NCBI RefSeq assembly: GCF_000247815.1
Contig: NC_021673.1
Span: forward strand, 46,079,546 to 46,143,545
DNA from: Ficedula albicollis
Taxonomy: Eukaryota > Chordata > Aves > Passeriformes > Muscicapidae
Direction of reading: 5' to 3'
Length of the DNA stretch: 64,000 bases
How positions within the stretch are numbered: position 1 is the stretch's first letter; every line of letters starts with the position of its first letter. Of the stretch, positions 42,901 to 56,960 are shown piece by piece. The position numbers were made by a program, and so were the translations under genes. The notes below the pieces were generated by a model, which did no database searches, was not told where the DNA came from, and was given only the letters and a program-made list of their open reading frames with translations.

Positions 42901-45900
42901 AATCCCAGACACCACCTTGTGGTTTCACCTGCCAAGCAATTTTTCTTTTTAGCACAGCTATTTGTGTGCAGCTCATCCATATCAGCCAGAAACTTCCAGT
43001 GGTCTCTGGAAGCCCTGCATTACCTCCCTGATCATCCAAAACCACATGCTTTGAGAAAGGAATTAAATAAATTAAAGTTCCTCCCTTCCCCCCTCCAAAC
43101 TATGGTAGTGATTGTGTAACTGCAGTACCCACAGTGTGCTAGTAGCTGTAGACATTGCCTTCTTCTTTTTTCTCCCTCTTAGATTTCTTTGAGATCCCTC
43201 ACCCAGGCTAAAAATAGTGAAACAGGGCTGAATATTTTATTTCCTCATCTCATAAAAAGAGATGGATGGCACCATCTGTTTCTCATTACCAATAGGCAAA
43301 AGCTGTGCAGTGTTGGGATAGGAGGAGTGCAGAGCAATGGGTGGGTGATTCTCTGCTCTCTCAGTCCAGTTCACCCCCCATACAGCACTGCCAGCCAGAG
43401 AGCAAACGACCAGTTGGCAAATTGTATCCCATTTAAACATTGATGGAGTGAAGGCACCCTGGTGTGTTTTAAGTGCTGTATTAGTGGTCTTTATTTTACA
43501 GCATAAAGAATGCATATATATAAACAGAAGCTCATCCATAATTTATAGTACATAAAACAGCTAGGGATATAGGGAAAAGGAGGATTTCATTATATACACA
43601 TTATGATGCACCTCAGGGAATGCAGAAATATACTGGTTAAGTTAATTATAAGGTCCACAGTGTACTGACAGTTGTTTATTTTTTCTTCCTTTTTTTTCTC
43701 CATTTGATTTGCTTTAAAGAGTAGGAAGGTTCCACAAGTTTGAGGTCTGTCACTGCTTTGGAAATCCATCAAGATTTTGCAGGTGCTCTTTACCTTTTTA
43801 GGTTTGTCTCAAACAAAATTACTTGAATAAAACCTTTTTTGAGAAGGAATCCTGTTCAGCAGTCATGCAGCACAGTGGAAGAGTGATTTCAGATGAGGGG
43901 GGCATAGCACTGTAGGTACCAGCTGACATCAGTTCATACTAGTCAACGACTGCATCAGAAACATCACATTCATGTGTAATACATAAATGTGTCATGCCAG
44001 AAGGAAGGTGGAGCTTTTAACTTCTGTACAGGAGCTGGCATCAGAAGGTTGCATGGTGCGTTTTGCTTGGGACCTACTTCCAGTGAGGCGGGTGTGCATT
44101 CATCCAGAAGCCGATCAGCTGCATCCCACTGGGTAATTTGCGGTATTGTTTCCTTGAAAGAGGCCAACTACAGCACCATCTTCTTTGTACAGAATGGGAA
44201 AGAACAGTGCATTTTGGGATGGAAAAGCACTCAGTGCTCTAAAAAATAATGTGTCTTTTTCACTAATATTTACTATTTGAAGATCCAACCTTATCTAAAT
44301 ACTTTCCAGATTACAGGTAATACTGGCATCTGCTGAGTCCACAGGTGACAATGTAACATTGTAATCTCACTGCAAAAACTATCTGGATTTCAGATTAAGA
44401 AGACTCCATCCATGGTAATCTGGTTGATTTCCCTCCTTCCACTGCTGCAGAAGGGTAGGATACAAACTAGTCTGTGATTCTGACTCAGCAATTAGTGCCA
44501 GATTTTAAGGCTCAGGTTGCTAAATAATCAGTGCAAGGCTAAACATGACAACATTGTCCTTTTAAAGTTTTTTGTGTAACTTGAGTTTGTAATTCTTCTT
44601 GATATGTATCTCTAGCATAAGATTACTGGTTTTTGGTTTCACAGTTCTATCCACGCACTTGACAAACTTCCAAGATGATTTTGGATGCTAGGTACATGAT
44701 TGAACCCATGCAGGCCTACATCAGCTGCATTGTGCTTACTGTCAGCAAACAAGATAGGTTTTAAGGCATGAAAGGGAGTAGGAAAAAGGATGAAGAAGGG
44801 TGGTCAATGTATAATGTTATTTTCCAAATAATTAAGCTCATATGTTGTTCTTTCAGCTTTATTCTGTTTTAAAGATGCTATCATAATACATCCAGGGTTT
44901 TGCAGAATTTTCAGGTATAACTTAAAACCTATGATGCTCAGAGCTAGGCTGCCTGACAAACCTTACTTTATTTTTAGATTAAATCAAGGTGTATATTGCC
45001 AGAGGAAGAAGTAAATAAACACAGAACACTTAAGGCTTCTTTTTTCTGGAGTTTGAGTAGGAGACACAGTGATTCTCTCTGAAGGGTGAGTCCTGTGCTG
45101 AGCACAGCTTTGTAGATGAGGGTCAGAACAGGACATGAAAGGTTGCTCAGGAAACGGAGACACCTAGAGATGGATAAAAAAAGAATAGTTCTGTTTAGTG
45201 AAGAATATTCCGATGAAAATAAATGATGTGTTTATGTGTAAGGCTGCAGTTAGACCTGAAACGTGGGTGCCAACTCACTTCCTCCCACTACCCTCTTATA
45301 CAGAAGCACTTTTCCAGAGAGGTGTGCTAGTAGCAAAGCAAAATCCTCCTGTCCTACACCAGAACCAGGGATCTGGCTTTTGCTGTTCCTCTTTCTCTTC
45401 TGCAAGTAAAATGGTAGTACTGTCACTACAGGATACTAACTGAGCTCTCAGTGTCTTCAAAGAGGGAAGTGTCTTCCCTGTTTGTTCTTGGTTTCATTTG
45501 TTTAGGTGAGCATTTGTTTTCACGACATGACATAACACATTTGAAGTATTGGAGGAGGGAAAAAGAATGGGCTCTAGGTGCACATGTGAAGAGCAGTAAT
45601 GGCTAAATGCATAAGGGTACCTTGTAAAGGCACTGTCTGGATTACAGTTCAATTGGTATATCTAGCCTCTGTTCCAAACTTCAACAGACTTGTTCATGTA
45701 AATCCATTACATCGATCAAACCATGATATTTTTTGCTCCTAGCACTTTCCTAAATTGTTAACCCTGTAAGTACAATAAAAGGATGTTTATACTAGCATTT
45801 TGGGATCAATATGAAATATCCATTATTACCAGCTTACAAATTCCCTGCAAACAAAGCAGTAGCACTTTCACATGTGGGGCCAGCTTTTTTTCTTTTTTTA

Positions 45901-48900
45901 CACTATAGGTGGTGATGTAGAGCTGCTGGCATGCCCACCAGCATTGGGTGTGTTGAGGAATAACCTCTTGTCTCTCTCCCTTACAACCCTCCTCTCCATC
46001 TGGTTAATCAAGGTCAGCTAATCCAAACCGAACCAAAATAAATGTGCACCCAAATGTGACTTCACATATCACTACACAGCTGTGCAATTCATCCTGCTGA
46101 CAGACCCATTCCTGATAGCTAATCATTATTTTTGTAGTCTTTTTAAAGGTACAGTGCTTTTAAAGGAATCAGATGTCTAAGCGTCCTGTAGAAGGATGGA
46201 AAAAATCCATTGCAGCCAGGATACATCTGTCACTAGTGAACGAAAAGCTGGCTTGGGCAGACCCTAGAAAGACATATGTTCTAAGGATTTTGCAGGAGAG
46301 GGACCAGTCATTTTTGTTTTCTCCCAGCCTGCTGTTCAAGGGTTTGCCCTGGTGGCTGAGATATCCACAAGGGGTGGTTAGGAGGGAATTTTCTTTCAAT
46401 TGAGTGTGAAAATCTGCATGTTCTTGCCCTTTTTCAGAAGGTTGTTAGCAGATCCTTTGCCATGAACAAGATTAACTAAGGAACAGATGCTCAAAACCCT
46501 TGGTATTTCACTCCCACTGCTAGATGTCTGGACTGCATTCATTTGAGCAGAGCAAAAATCACTTCCAGGATAAAAAGCTGTGGCAGAGTGGCACCATTTG
46601 CAAGCTCATACTGTCTCCTTCCTGGTGTGGGAGTTTTCTTACCAAAGGATGCATAAACTGTTAATGCCTAGGGATTGCTGCTGTATTTGATACCAGACCT
46701 GCTGGTTCTGTCTGTGCATTGATTGTATTCACAGATCACAGCTGAGAAGGGGATTTGCTGCACCACTGGCAGGCACAGCTGCAGAATTTGCAAGGGAGGA
46801 GAGGGGATCAATGAAGTTGCATTCCAGTCATCTGAGTTTATGTGTCAGTTCTAGGTTGACTCCCTGAATAAACAAGGTAGTCCTCAAAACCCAACTTAGC
46901 ACTCAGGTCAGAGCTTGCCCAGCACAGGATTCTGCTGCCCAAATCCAGAGTTGCCTGCCCTCAGCATGGGTGTTGAGGTCCCTGTGCCTGCTAGGGCTCC
47001 TACTGTGGTGACCCTGCAGCTGCCTTGTGGCACCCGGGGTCCCCAGTCCCTCCTGAACCTGGGAGAGTCCTTGATCTATTCCAAGTATTTATGGAATTTA
47101 TTACTGTTTCACTAGTTATACCAGACTGAAGCATAATGTGAGGGTGGAAGCAAGGTGAAATAGGAGGGAAGTGGGGGAAAAAAAACCCGTGATCCAGTGG
47201 TAAAGTCCCATCAGATGCTTTTGGGACCCATTTTGAATTACCATTTTGGCTTTTTTTTTTAGGGGAAAGAGGAATTCTTTTTCATCTTTTGGTGAAAACT
47301 CATACTTTTTCATATTCTAGTGCAAAATCTTGATGTTGTCTCTCTAAACAATATGCATACATATAAGGCAGTTATTCAAGGGAAAGAATCTATAGGTTAT
47401 CAGTATCAGACTCAATATTCTTTATGGTGGTTTATAAAGTTGCTCTTGCTTTTGGTTACTTGTTTTGCTTTTATTTATTTGGTGTTTAGAAGAGTGAGCT
47501 CGTAAATTGTTACTGACAGAAAATTGGATATTTATTAAGTAGTGGAAGATATGATTATTTTTTATTCACTTCTTCCTTCCTTAATCTTCAGAAAGCACTT
47601 TGTCTTTTTTATGTTTTAATCGAAGGCCATCAATGAGTTAGATGATTCCTTTTAGTTCTAGTTCAGTGAAAAATGAAGGCTGAGTTCTCTCCATCCAGAC
47701 ATTTTAAGCTATGCAACAGAAATCCCTGAAGAAGGATTTTAAAACAAAGAATAATAATGTGTCTGTAATTGAAGCAGACATGTCACAGGAGGTGCCACTA
47801 GGCAGGATTTGATGGGGAACTCATCTAGCTCAAGTGTCTGGAAATGCCTGTCGGTACCCCGACTGTATTTTATGGGCTGTGCTGCACTGCCCAGCACTCC
47901 AGCATGCAGACTTCTGTGAGGTGTGTGCAGAGTGCAGCAAGTGATCCGTGGGGCTGCAGTGCCATCTGCTGATGCACCCATTTACTGCAGAAACAGCAGT
48001 GTCCAGCTGCAAACTTACAGGGCAGCCTTGTCATTTATAACGCATAAATACGCCTAAAATAGCACTTGGCAAATGGGTTGGGGATTTTGTTTGCTAAGAA
48101 AGCAGAATTTCTGGCTAGGAAGTACGCCAAGATTCTTTAGCTCCTTTCCTGACATCTCACATCTTTGTAAATCAAAACCAAATTTCCTACATTCCTGCCT
48201 TCTTTTGAAAAATTGTATTTAGGTTCCTGTATTTTTTTTTATATATACTTTTGATTCTTCTTATCCCTGAGATCTTTTTTGCAGTCCAAGCATGTAGGCA
48301 GTTGATAAAGCTTGAGGGACATAGTTCCTTCATTTGGTCAGTAAAAATACCTTGTTCCAAAGCAAACCAATCCAAGAGCATATCAGGGTAGCCAGCCTTA
48401 CCTCCAGTACTTCTGTGCATCCATTCACAGGGAAACCACTGGGAGCATCTGCTCCCAAGCAGGCTTCTCAAGCCTGTTCCCTTATTTTGCTTCCCATACA
48501 AATGCCCCCAAGGGGAAGGATGTCCCCTATGGATCTACAGATGGTCTGTTACCTATGTGAAGAAGACAGGCACTGATGCAGCACAGTAATGTGTGCTTCT
48601 GCTGCCTGCACAGGTCAGTGCAGCAGTGAAATCGGCCCACAGGAATGTAGGATGTAGCCCATGCATCTATAGGGCTGTGGAGCCAGTGGTGCTGGCTGAA
48701 TTTAAGTTGATGTAAATGTGCCAGACAAGATTAGGGATTCTGCTGTATTGCCTCACAAATAACTAACTTTCTAGTTTGGTCTTTATTTGTAAAAAACAAC
48801 AAAAGGAGGTCTCGAGGTAATTTGCATTTCAGATAGAGTCATGAGTCAGGCTGCTAATTGATTTGAGATAAACTTGTAGACAAACATTTGCTTTTGTGCT

Positions 48901-51900
48901 CTGAAAAAAACAGTCAATTTAGACTGGTTTGTTCTCATGCCAGGATGTGCTTCTGTCCTGTTCCTACACCAAGCTTTGCTATTGACACTCCTTTTTTTTT
49001 GTCATTATCAGTGCTACCAGTGATTTGAACTGCTCAGGGATGAATGTTTATGCTTTCTTTCCAGTCCTGCTTATCTGAGTAAAACACAATTCTACTATCT
49101 CTCTATCCCTACATAAAACTAACTTTTAGAACAAGAAATAACCTAATCCTCTACTTTTATGTATTTTTCTGAATTGGATCTTATCAGAACATTGGTACAT
49201 CTTGATCATTTCTATCTTCCCAGATACAAGAACTACAGAGAATTGAAAACGTAGTAGTGATGAGTGCAAGTTCAATAGCATCTTCCTTTTTTCAGGATCT
49301 AAATGTAGGGGTGCAGCCAAGTTATTTTACCACAGCATTACTTTTCTCTCCTTGAGCCTTCTGTGACATTGGACCATCCTTAGCAAGAAGACGTGGTTCT
49401 TCTAGCAGAGCAGTCCAAGACAGATTTTAATAAAAATTCACATAAAGTGTAGAAAAAAAAATGAGAATGGCCTCAAGCCAAGCCTTGGAGGCATCAAAAA
49501 CTTTGCCCCTTACTGTATTTCAGCTGGATTTCCTGGGAAAATTTCTTAGCAATAGTTCCTTGCCTAATACCCATTTCCTGCTCTACAGAGACCTTGCAGC
49601 AACTGTGGAGAGCAGTTTTCTTCTGATCTGACCAAAAATTTTTAGCACACAATTCTAAAAAAACCAGCTTTTTGCTAGATAAGCTTGTTTGGTTGAGCTT
49701 ATTTCAGATTCTAGGCTACTAGACCACATGGGACTGTGTCCACTTTCTTTTCTGGGCTTCCTTGTTTTTCTGTTCCTTTCACCCTTCAGGCTATTCATCT
49801 TCTCCTTTTTAAATCCTTCAAGATGTTGTGTCTCTCCCAGTCCTTCTGAAACCTTTATCTGCCCTATAGTGCGGTTGCACCTGAGCTGGCTTTAAACTGT
49901 TTGGGCACTACTGGCTGCAGCTTTGCTGCCAAAGCATCAGCCTGAGGGCAGGACTGCCCAGCTCCTTCAAGAGGTTTCACAGCCCATACCAAGTTCTGCC
50001 TTATCAGGGTTAAGCTGCTGGCAGGTCTTAGGTGAGCTGAAAGCAAAGGGCATACACTGCCATCACTGCGGTGGCATCACTCTACTGTGATGTGTATGAA
50101 ACGGTGAGTAGGCACACAAGAAGCTGCCATTTAAACAAAACAGCAAAGCTGTCAAACATTATCAGAGTCCCAGTTACCGTTTTATAGCCTACTTAAGTTC
50201 TTCCTGGTATTCTTCTTCTTAAAGATCCAGTTCTTTGAGTAATAAGGGAAAATAGATACTACTGATGGAACTGTAGGCTATTCCTTCTTCTGAGTCTTCA
50301 GCATCTCTTATCTCTTGTGTTTGCTATATGAACATGGAAAAAGAATGTGCCCTGAGAGAATATTCATAGACAGTTGTTATGACAACTTGCTGCTTCCAGT
50401 ATATAACAACTTTAACAAAAAGATTTCAAAAGATGCAGCAGACACTGGACCTAATTTATTGAAAGCATGGCAAGTTTGGCAGTTCTGGCTTTACAATGAA
50501 GTGAAGTAAACTACAGCACAGCTAAAACTTGGCACAGCTCAGGTGGCAAATTTGTGACAGAATTGTTTATATTGTCATGTCAAGATGAAAAGTTCATGAG
50601 CAAATTTCCTATAGTGAAATAATTTATGTACCTGTATGCATTGCATTAAATTATGTTATTTTATTACTTTTTCAGGGGTAAGAAGGATTCAGATGATCTT
50701 GATCAGTGAAAGATCAAGTTCGAGGTTTGGAACAGACTAAATACACACTTGAATATGGCTGACTTGTAAAAGTGATGCACCTGAAAGATTCCCTATAGCA
50801 AAATTACCTCGAGCTTATTGTGAATAGTTTATATCACCAAATTTTAAAGGAAACACTCCAATGCATTATATTAGGACCTATATCTTTGTGTGGACAAGAT
50901 TAACAAAGTTGTGCAGTCATTGTAGTTATAGGAAGTATTTGATTCTAGTGCAATAATTCTGGTTTTCCTTCATGAATTCAGAAGCCAAACTAAACCCTTG
51001 TGCTTAATTGTGTTTCCTTTTACTGCTGAGCCAAGAACACAGGAAGATTTGCAGTTAATTAAATCTTCTGGCACGGTACATGGGTCCCGCAGAGGAGCAT
51101 TTCAGATGAGAAGAGGTGCAGCCAGAAAGTGGTAGAAGTGTAGCTTTTGAGCCAGCAGGACTCCCAGCCATGCTTATGCTGTTCTGGGAATTGAAGGGGC
51201 TTGAAAACAGCTGAAAGTCAAGTTTTCCTTTACCTCACCTGCATCAGGGAAAAGCAGACCTCTGATACAGGCAAAGACTGGCCCTTTTGAGAGAAACAGA
51301 TCTATTTAATTATTTGTAATTTCAACATCACTAAAAATTAACAAAGATTTGAGAGTGCCAACTTGGCCTGTGCAAAGCAGCTGAGCCACTTGTAACTGGC
51401 ATATACAGTCCTGTATTGACTCTGCTGGGAAGGCAACTTGACTCAAACTCTGAAAGCCTTGTTTCTAGAACTGCATGTGTGATTTGATATGCGGGTGTGA
51501 ATTCTACTGAAATCAGCAGCACACTGACAGCACTCAAAGCTTTTTAAAACAGGCCAGATTTAAAGGTGTCTTCTGTAACTGACTGACTTCTCTGTGCCTA
51601 AGTCAAAACTAAAATGTCTGATCTGCTTATGTGGAACAAAAGGCAAGACCCTTCCACTCAGTAGGAGTCAGGCTGATTTACAATCAAAACAGTATTTTAT
51701 TTTACCTTATTATGCCTTGAAATGTGACCCTCCTAGAACTAAATAGATGTGCAATCGTAGGCTAAGTTGAGTTCATTAGTGAGATGACATAAAACTGCTC
51801 AGCATATTGGGTGTTATATATGTATGTCCTAGCAAACAGAGTTCTGCATTAAAATCAGTTGAGTTGCAGATCTGTTTCTGGGGAACAGGCTGTTTGCTTT

Positions 51901-52293
51901 TTCTTTAGTTTTTAATTTCTGCAAATTGTTACACCAGATGGCCTGTTGAGCCAACAATAGATCATCATGTCTCACCACAATGGGATCCTTTCTGACTGCT
52001 AGTCAAAGCAGTTCAGTATCAGTCCTCACCAAGCACATTCCCAACAACTTCACCTTAATTATTTGTCTCCATCTGGTCCATGGTAGTATAAACAATTTCC
52101 TGCCTCTTTGCATAGCATCAGAAATGCACATAAATAAGCAATCTAGTGCTGAATTCTTTTGAATGCATTAAATCCCATTTGTGATGTTAGCACATCCCAC
52201 ACTTCCGTGGGTAACTGAATACTAATTATGGTAGAGTTGGATAATTAACTACTTCTATTTTTAAATTGCACTCTTTGATTTTTAATCCCACAG
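39985..52293 (+). other. MYRIP: MYRIP intron, 12.3 kb
   Basis: Runs from GTGAGT to TTTTTAATCCCACAG. The protein is contiguous across it, so no missing exon is needed. It contains a 48/50-bp tandem duplication at 40994-41092 and scattered short A or T runs. A 153-codon antisense ORF at 41068-41529 has no recognisable domain. No CR1 or LTR was recognised. Confidence 0.85.
40994..41092. repeat. Tandem duplication, 48/50 bp x2
   Basis: 40994-41041 and 41043-41092 share GGAATATAAAAGCCAGGAGA and the following TTAATTTTGTGTTTGAAAC. The second copy has one extra GA in its GAGAGA run. Confidence 0.92.
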
Positions 52294-52471
52294 AGGTCTC
52301 AGTCTGCATTCTCCCTGGCTAGTGAAGATATGGCCAGTAAAGGACAAGACCTTGCATCATCTGTGACCGAGGCTCTTCAGAGGCAGCAAAAGGGACAGTC
52401 CAGGAAGCAGAAGGAACGCAAGCTCTCTGCTTTACCCAGCTGGAAGAGTGTAGACAGACTAAATGAAACAA
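52294..52471 (+). CDS. MYRIP: MYRIP exon: RSQSAF / SALPSWKSVDRL region
   Basis: 178 nt, phase 0 entry and phase 1 exit. It starts RSQSAFSLASEDMASKG and ends LSALPSWKSVDRLNET with one spare base A before GTAAAT. The two ends, RSQSAF and ALPSWKSVDRL, are the conserved anchors of this exon in MYRIP. The middle, with EALQRQQKGQSRKQKERK, is basic and Gln-rich and appears divergent. It lies within the myosin-binding portion of the family. The spare A joins GT of the next exon to make a Ser codon. An antisense ORF over the same bases is a shadow. Confidence 0.94.
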
Positions 52472-53217
52472 GTAAATATTTCTAGTATGAATAAGATTAT
52501 TTTTTTGGTTCTCACTCACATGTGGAATAAATACAACTTAAAGCAAGGACCTTCTTGAGGGCGTTTCTGCTGACCTCTGTGCTTTCAGAGGTCACATGTA
52601 AAATGCATGTTTGATTTTGTGTCACAGTTTCATTGGGCTATGTCATTGCTTATCTTAACTTTCTTTAAAAAAAAATCATTCAAAATTTGGGTCTTTGTGA
52701 AATTGATTTTGGACTGTTACAAAATTTAGACAACTAGTTTGGATACATTTCAGGGCTTCTAAGACAAGAGTTCAAGGGCCATTCTTAGTCATTGGTAATC
52801 TGTCCTCCAGTTGAAGGAGTTTGCAGCCCATTGTATCCCTTCCATGGCACAGGATGACTGTTCACAAGGTTACATGGTGAGTCAGTCATTAAAATAATTC
52901 ACATTTAGAATTCCTCCTTACAACTTTATTTTCAACCCTGATTAATTCACAAATGCAGTGCTCTGTGCAGCTCTACTCACTGGTGCTTCCAGACTAGTTT
53001 GAGGAGGCTGTAGGAGTAGGAACTTCCCAGACCAGCAGCTTCCCTAGATCTGGTCTTTGTCATCATGCATTAGGTATGGATGTAAGTATGGATGACGGAT
53101 GGTGAGCAGCTTTCCAAGTTAGCTCCATTCCTCAATCAACACCCTGGGATAGAATGCAATTCCCTGCTTACTTCTAGATGACATAAAGACACGTTGTAAC
53201 TGAAGAAGATATCAGTG

Positions 53218-53518
53218 TATATAAGTATCTGAAGGGAGGGTGTCAGAGGATGGAGTCAGGCTCTGCTCAGTGGTGCCAAGCAATAGGACAGGAGAGAGAC
53301 AACAGGCAGAAACTGATGCACAGGGAGTTCTGCTTGAATATGAGAAAGACCTTCTTCACTATGCAGGTGACCAAGCGCTGGAACAGGTTGCCCAGAGATG
53401 CTGTGGAGTCCCCTTCACTGAAGATATTCAAGAACCCGGATGCAATCCTGTGCCATGTGCAGGTTGGTTGGACCAGCTGACCCACTGTGGTCCCTTCCAA
53501 CCTAAGCCTTTCTGTGCT
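53218..53518 (+). repeat. CR1 LINE 3' fragment
   Basis: Continuous CR1 3' sequence: GTATCTGAAGGGAGGGTGTC, GGATGGAGTCAGGCTCTGCT, GAAAGACCTTCTTCACTATG, GCGCTGGAACAGGTTGCCCA, GAGATGCTGTGGAGTCCCCT and the end GTGGTCCCTTCCAACCTAAG. About 300 bp, 5'-truncated, inserted in sense orientation in a MYRIP intron. The ORFs here on both strands are repeat-derived and should not be annotated. Confidence 0.93.
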
Positions 53519-56501
53519 TCTGCAGCTGTGGCTCCTGCTCTTGGGGTGGCCCTGTGTCCATTGTCTCTCTTCTGGCTGAAGCATTTGTGAGGTGTACAAG
53601 AGTGTAGCACCAGGCAACTCCCTCACCATAGAGTTAGTTAGTTTTTACATCTACAGCTGCACAAGGGGAAGAGCTGAACTCATTGCAGCAGCATTACCTG
53701 GCTCCAAGTGTTGTCATCCCATGGCAGAATCTGCTTGTTCTTGCTTCTTCTCTTGTAGCAACTGTAGAACCCATCTGACCCCATAGCACATTGGTTTATG
53801 AAGCTGTGCAAGATGAAAACTTCTCTTTTATGGGGTGAGTTCTCTGGTGCTGTAACTCCCACTGCTGCCTCACTAGGTGCTGGCAAACAGTAGCTGTTAA
53901 AATGTGTGTTGGGGTTTGGTGGGGACCAGGGGACGAGGGCTGCCCATCTGTTCAATTTGTTTATCTGTAATGCCAGTTTGACAGCTGGGGAGACTGAAAT
54001 TTAGACGGCTTCAGTATACTTCTTCTTCCCTGTGAAAGAAATTAATATTAAAGTAGTACTAAAATCTGACTTAACCAAGTATTCATTACTCTGTGAATTT
54101 CTTAATCAACCCACTGTCAGAAGTTTTTTTCTCCTGGGTATTTTAGAGGAAGGCCTATTTTCAGTAAAGCAGTTATTTGGTAATTAAATTTAAGAACCCA
54201 CTTGAATCCCATTGCATTCAACCGTTGAGCAATTTAGTATTCAACAATTGCTTAACAATAGCAGAATGACAAATTGACCCAGTTTCTTTTCGGGTGCTCG
54301 ACACAGAGGATTTGTTCTGCTTCTTTCAACTAAAAACCACATTTGTGGTGAAATTGTGGTGCCTATTGAGCTAATAGTAAATAGCTGATTGTACTAATAT
54401 CTGTAAGTATGGTGTCTCACCTATGCAGTAATAAGCAGCTTTGTATAATGATACAGAAAACAAGAGAAGTCTCAACCAAGAGTCTAATGTGGTAACATCA
54501 ATGGGCTTTTTAGGCATGTAGCCAAATAGTTCACAATTCTGTTTTTTTTTTTTCAATACAGTTCATATTGGTTTAAATGATGACTGAAGAGCCACATTAT
54601 GATACTGTCCTTTTTTTCCCCCCTTTATCAATAGTCTTACAATGAAACTTCTTAAATATTTTTTCCTATTCTCATGGATGAATTACAGCTTATGCCCAAA
54701 GAATTGTGTGAAAAAGCCATTCTTTCAAGTAAGTGACTTCATTTTGAAAAATCAGGAAGGGAGCACTTGACATTGCAGAATAAAACTGGGGTAAAACTGA
54801 GTCAGCTTTCTGAATATTGAGTTCTCAGTGGCTTTCTATTCTGTTTGCCCTCTAAGATATAATCAGCTACTATCCTGTCCTTTCTTCAGTTAACTGAGGT
54901 TGGCTTACTGATTCTCACGTGGTGTTGTTAAATAGAATAAGGGGATATGGTTTGGGGGAGAAAAAAGTTTGTGGCTCCCCATTACATTTGTGTAATGTGG
55001 TGCAGATGAATTCAGTTCCCGTTGGAGATTTATATCCTGCAGAGCTGTTGGCTTTGTTTGAAGGAATGATGTTTTAAGGAATGTTCTTTGTCTCAAGAGA
55101 CCCTATACTTAGATTAGTTAGTATAGTTGAGAAAAGTGAACAAGCATAAGTTTATGCTTGATAGTTTGTTTGGTTTTTTTTTCCTCCAAAATCAGGGGTT
55201 AAAATATAGAATTATTAGTTCTTCTTACACATCTGACTTCAGTAATATGCTAGGTTGGTCACTGCTACAACAGAACTAGTATTGTTTTGATTTCCTTTTA
55301 AGTAGGAGTAAGAATTGGATTTTCTCAAGTTCTCTGAATTAACTTAAAACTTAGGAAGTAAAAACAAGCCAAAAGGATTCAAATGAGGAAGAAATGCAAA
55401 ATTTGTCATAAAACTCTCAAAGCCCCTAAGTTTAATTACCATTTAATTTTTGTTTTGCTTTTGTGGGAGTGATTTGGTGATAGTAGTGCACCTCAGACTT
55501 TTTTTTATTTTAACTAAGCAGAGCTTACTGCATACTAATGTTCTTTATGAACAGTTGCAAGGAAAAAAGTAATCTTCTTTTCATCCTAGTATTTGTAGAC
55601 ATCTAATGCAAAATGCCTAATTATATTCTACAACAGACACAGATATTACTGCGTCCTTTTGAAAATAGTGATGTTCTGCTTACATTTTGAGAAAACTAAT
55701 GGTTTATATTAAGTATTTTTATAGGTTTCTGAAAATAACAAATTTGAATCCATAGGAGGAATCCTTAAGTCTGAAAAGTTCATTCAGTAGGCTGGATTAC
55801 TGTGTAAATCCATGGCATTATGTATTTTTCAAGTGCTGAAGAAGGCAGAGTCGTCACACATCCATATTTCCCAAAAAGGGAATTTTCAATTTTGATTGGA
55901 AATGAAATCTAAATTTAGAAGAAATGCAATTCTCAGAGTTATGAGAGTTAAATAACACTTTCTGACCATATTTGTGACTTTTTTTGGTTTTTATGTTGGA
56001 GTTGTAAGGCATGCTCTGAAAATGTGGAAGGATACAAGAGCAGCAGTGCTTGTGTCAGACAGAAGGCTCGTTTGATATTTAGTCTGGGGTACAACAGCAG
56101 CCATAAGCAAGAGTCTAGGAGAGATTAGAACAAAACATGTATTTTTCATACTGCCTCTAACTAGGCTCTGAACATCTAGAACTTTCAATTTAATTACTAA
56201 CTCAGCTAGAATTCTTTTTCTGTATTTAGTAAATTTTAGTGGATTTCTCCTCCATGTTCATAGCATTCTCTGTTTTAACACAGATAATTTCAAGCATCCA
56301 GAACAACCTTAGGCAAGAAGCTCCATAGATCTGGTATCCATTGCTTCCCACTCTTTTTTTTTTTGTTTAGAACTTTGATTTCTCTAGCTTCCCTTCATAC
56401 CCTCTAGTAATTAGGTTGGAAGAGATTTCCCTCTTTTAGCATGTATTCTCTCAGTCTTCTGTCTTCCAGATGGCAGAGTTCTGGCTCTCGTATTCATTCC
56501 A

Positions 56502-56623
56502 TGAATGGATGCTATTTCAGAACCTAGTGTATCCTTTGTTGCTCTTCCTGGTTCTTTTTCCGTGAATGGATGCTATTTCAGAACCTGGTATATCCTTTGT
56601 TGCTCTTCCTGGTTCTTTTTCCA
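56502..56623. repeat. Tandem duplication, 61 bp x2
   Basis: 56502-56562 and 56563-56623 share TGAATGGATGCTATTTCAGA and on to GGTTCTTTTTCC, with a few substitutions (CTAGTGTATC against CTGGTATATC). Confidence 0.92.
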
Positions 56624-56960
56624 TCTTTCCTTTTCAATGTGGGGGACCAGAATTGCACACAGAATCAAAGACATTTGCAAAATTCAGAATTTATACATGC
56701 CTGTATGCTTATGTTCCCTCAGTCTTTCCTAATCACTCTTTTCCAAAAACACTTTGGTCCAAGTACTCTTCCATTTTAGTCATCACCATGACTTAAAGTG
56801 GTGGCTTCTGAGTAGTAGGGCAGCTTGGCTCTCAACATGGGAGAGTTCACCTGGCAGCAGCACTTGCACTTGTTAGTTTTGTTGAAACTTTCAACCTGTG
56901 GCAAGTAAAAGCAGCCTTTCAGAGTGTGTGACCACAGCTGTCCTTGTTTCCTTTTCATAG

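Larger units (their letters stand above)
52472..56960 (+). other. MYRIP: MYRIP intron with a CR1 copy
   Basis: 4.5 kb intron from GTAAAT to CCTTTTCATAG. It holds a CR1 3' fragment (53218-53518) and a 61-bp tandem duplication at 56502-56623. Around 56290-56680 the text weakly recalls old avian repeat sequence, but I could not assign a family. ORFs at 53240-53629 are CR1-derived. Confidence 0.85.

Noticed and set aside
53240..53629. ORFs of 116 and 120 codons on both strands
   Set aside because: They lie in a CR1 3' end, mostly its noncoding part.
56924..56960. ATG start for the long ORF over the large MYRIP exon
   Set aside because: This stretch is intron ending in the acceptor TTTTCATAG; the protein enters from the exon at 52294.
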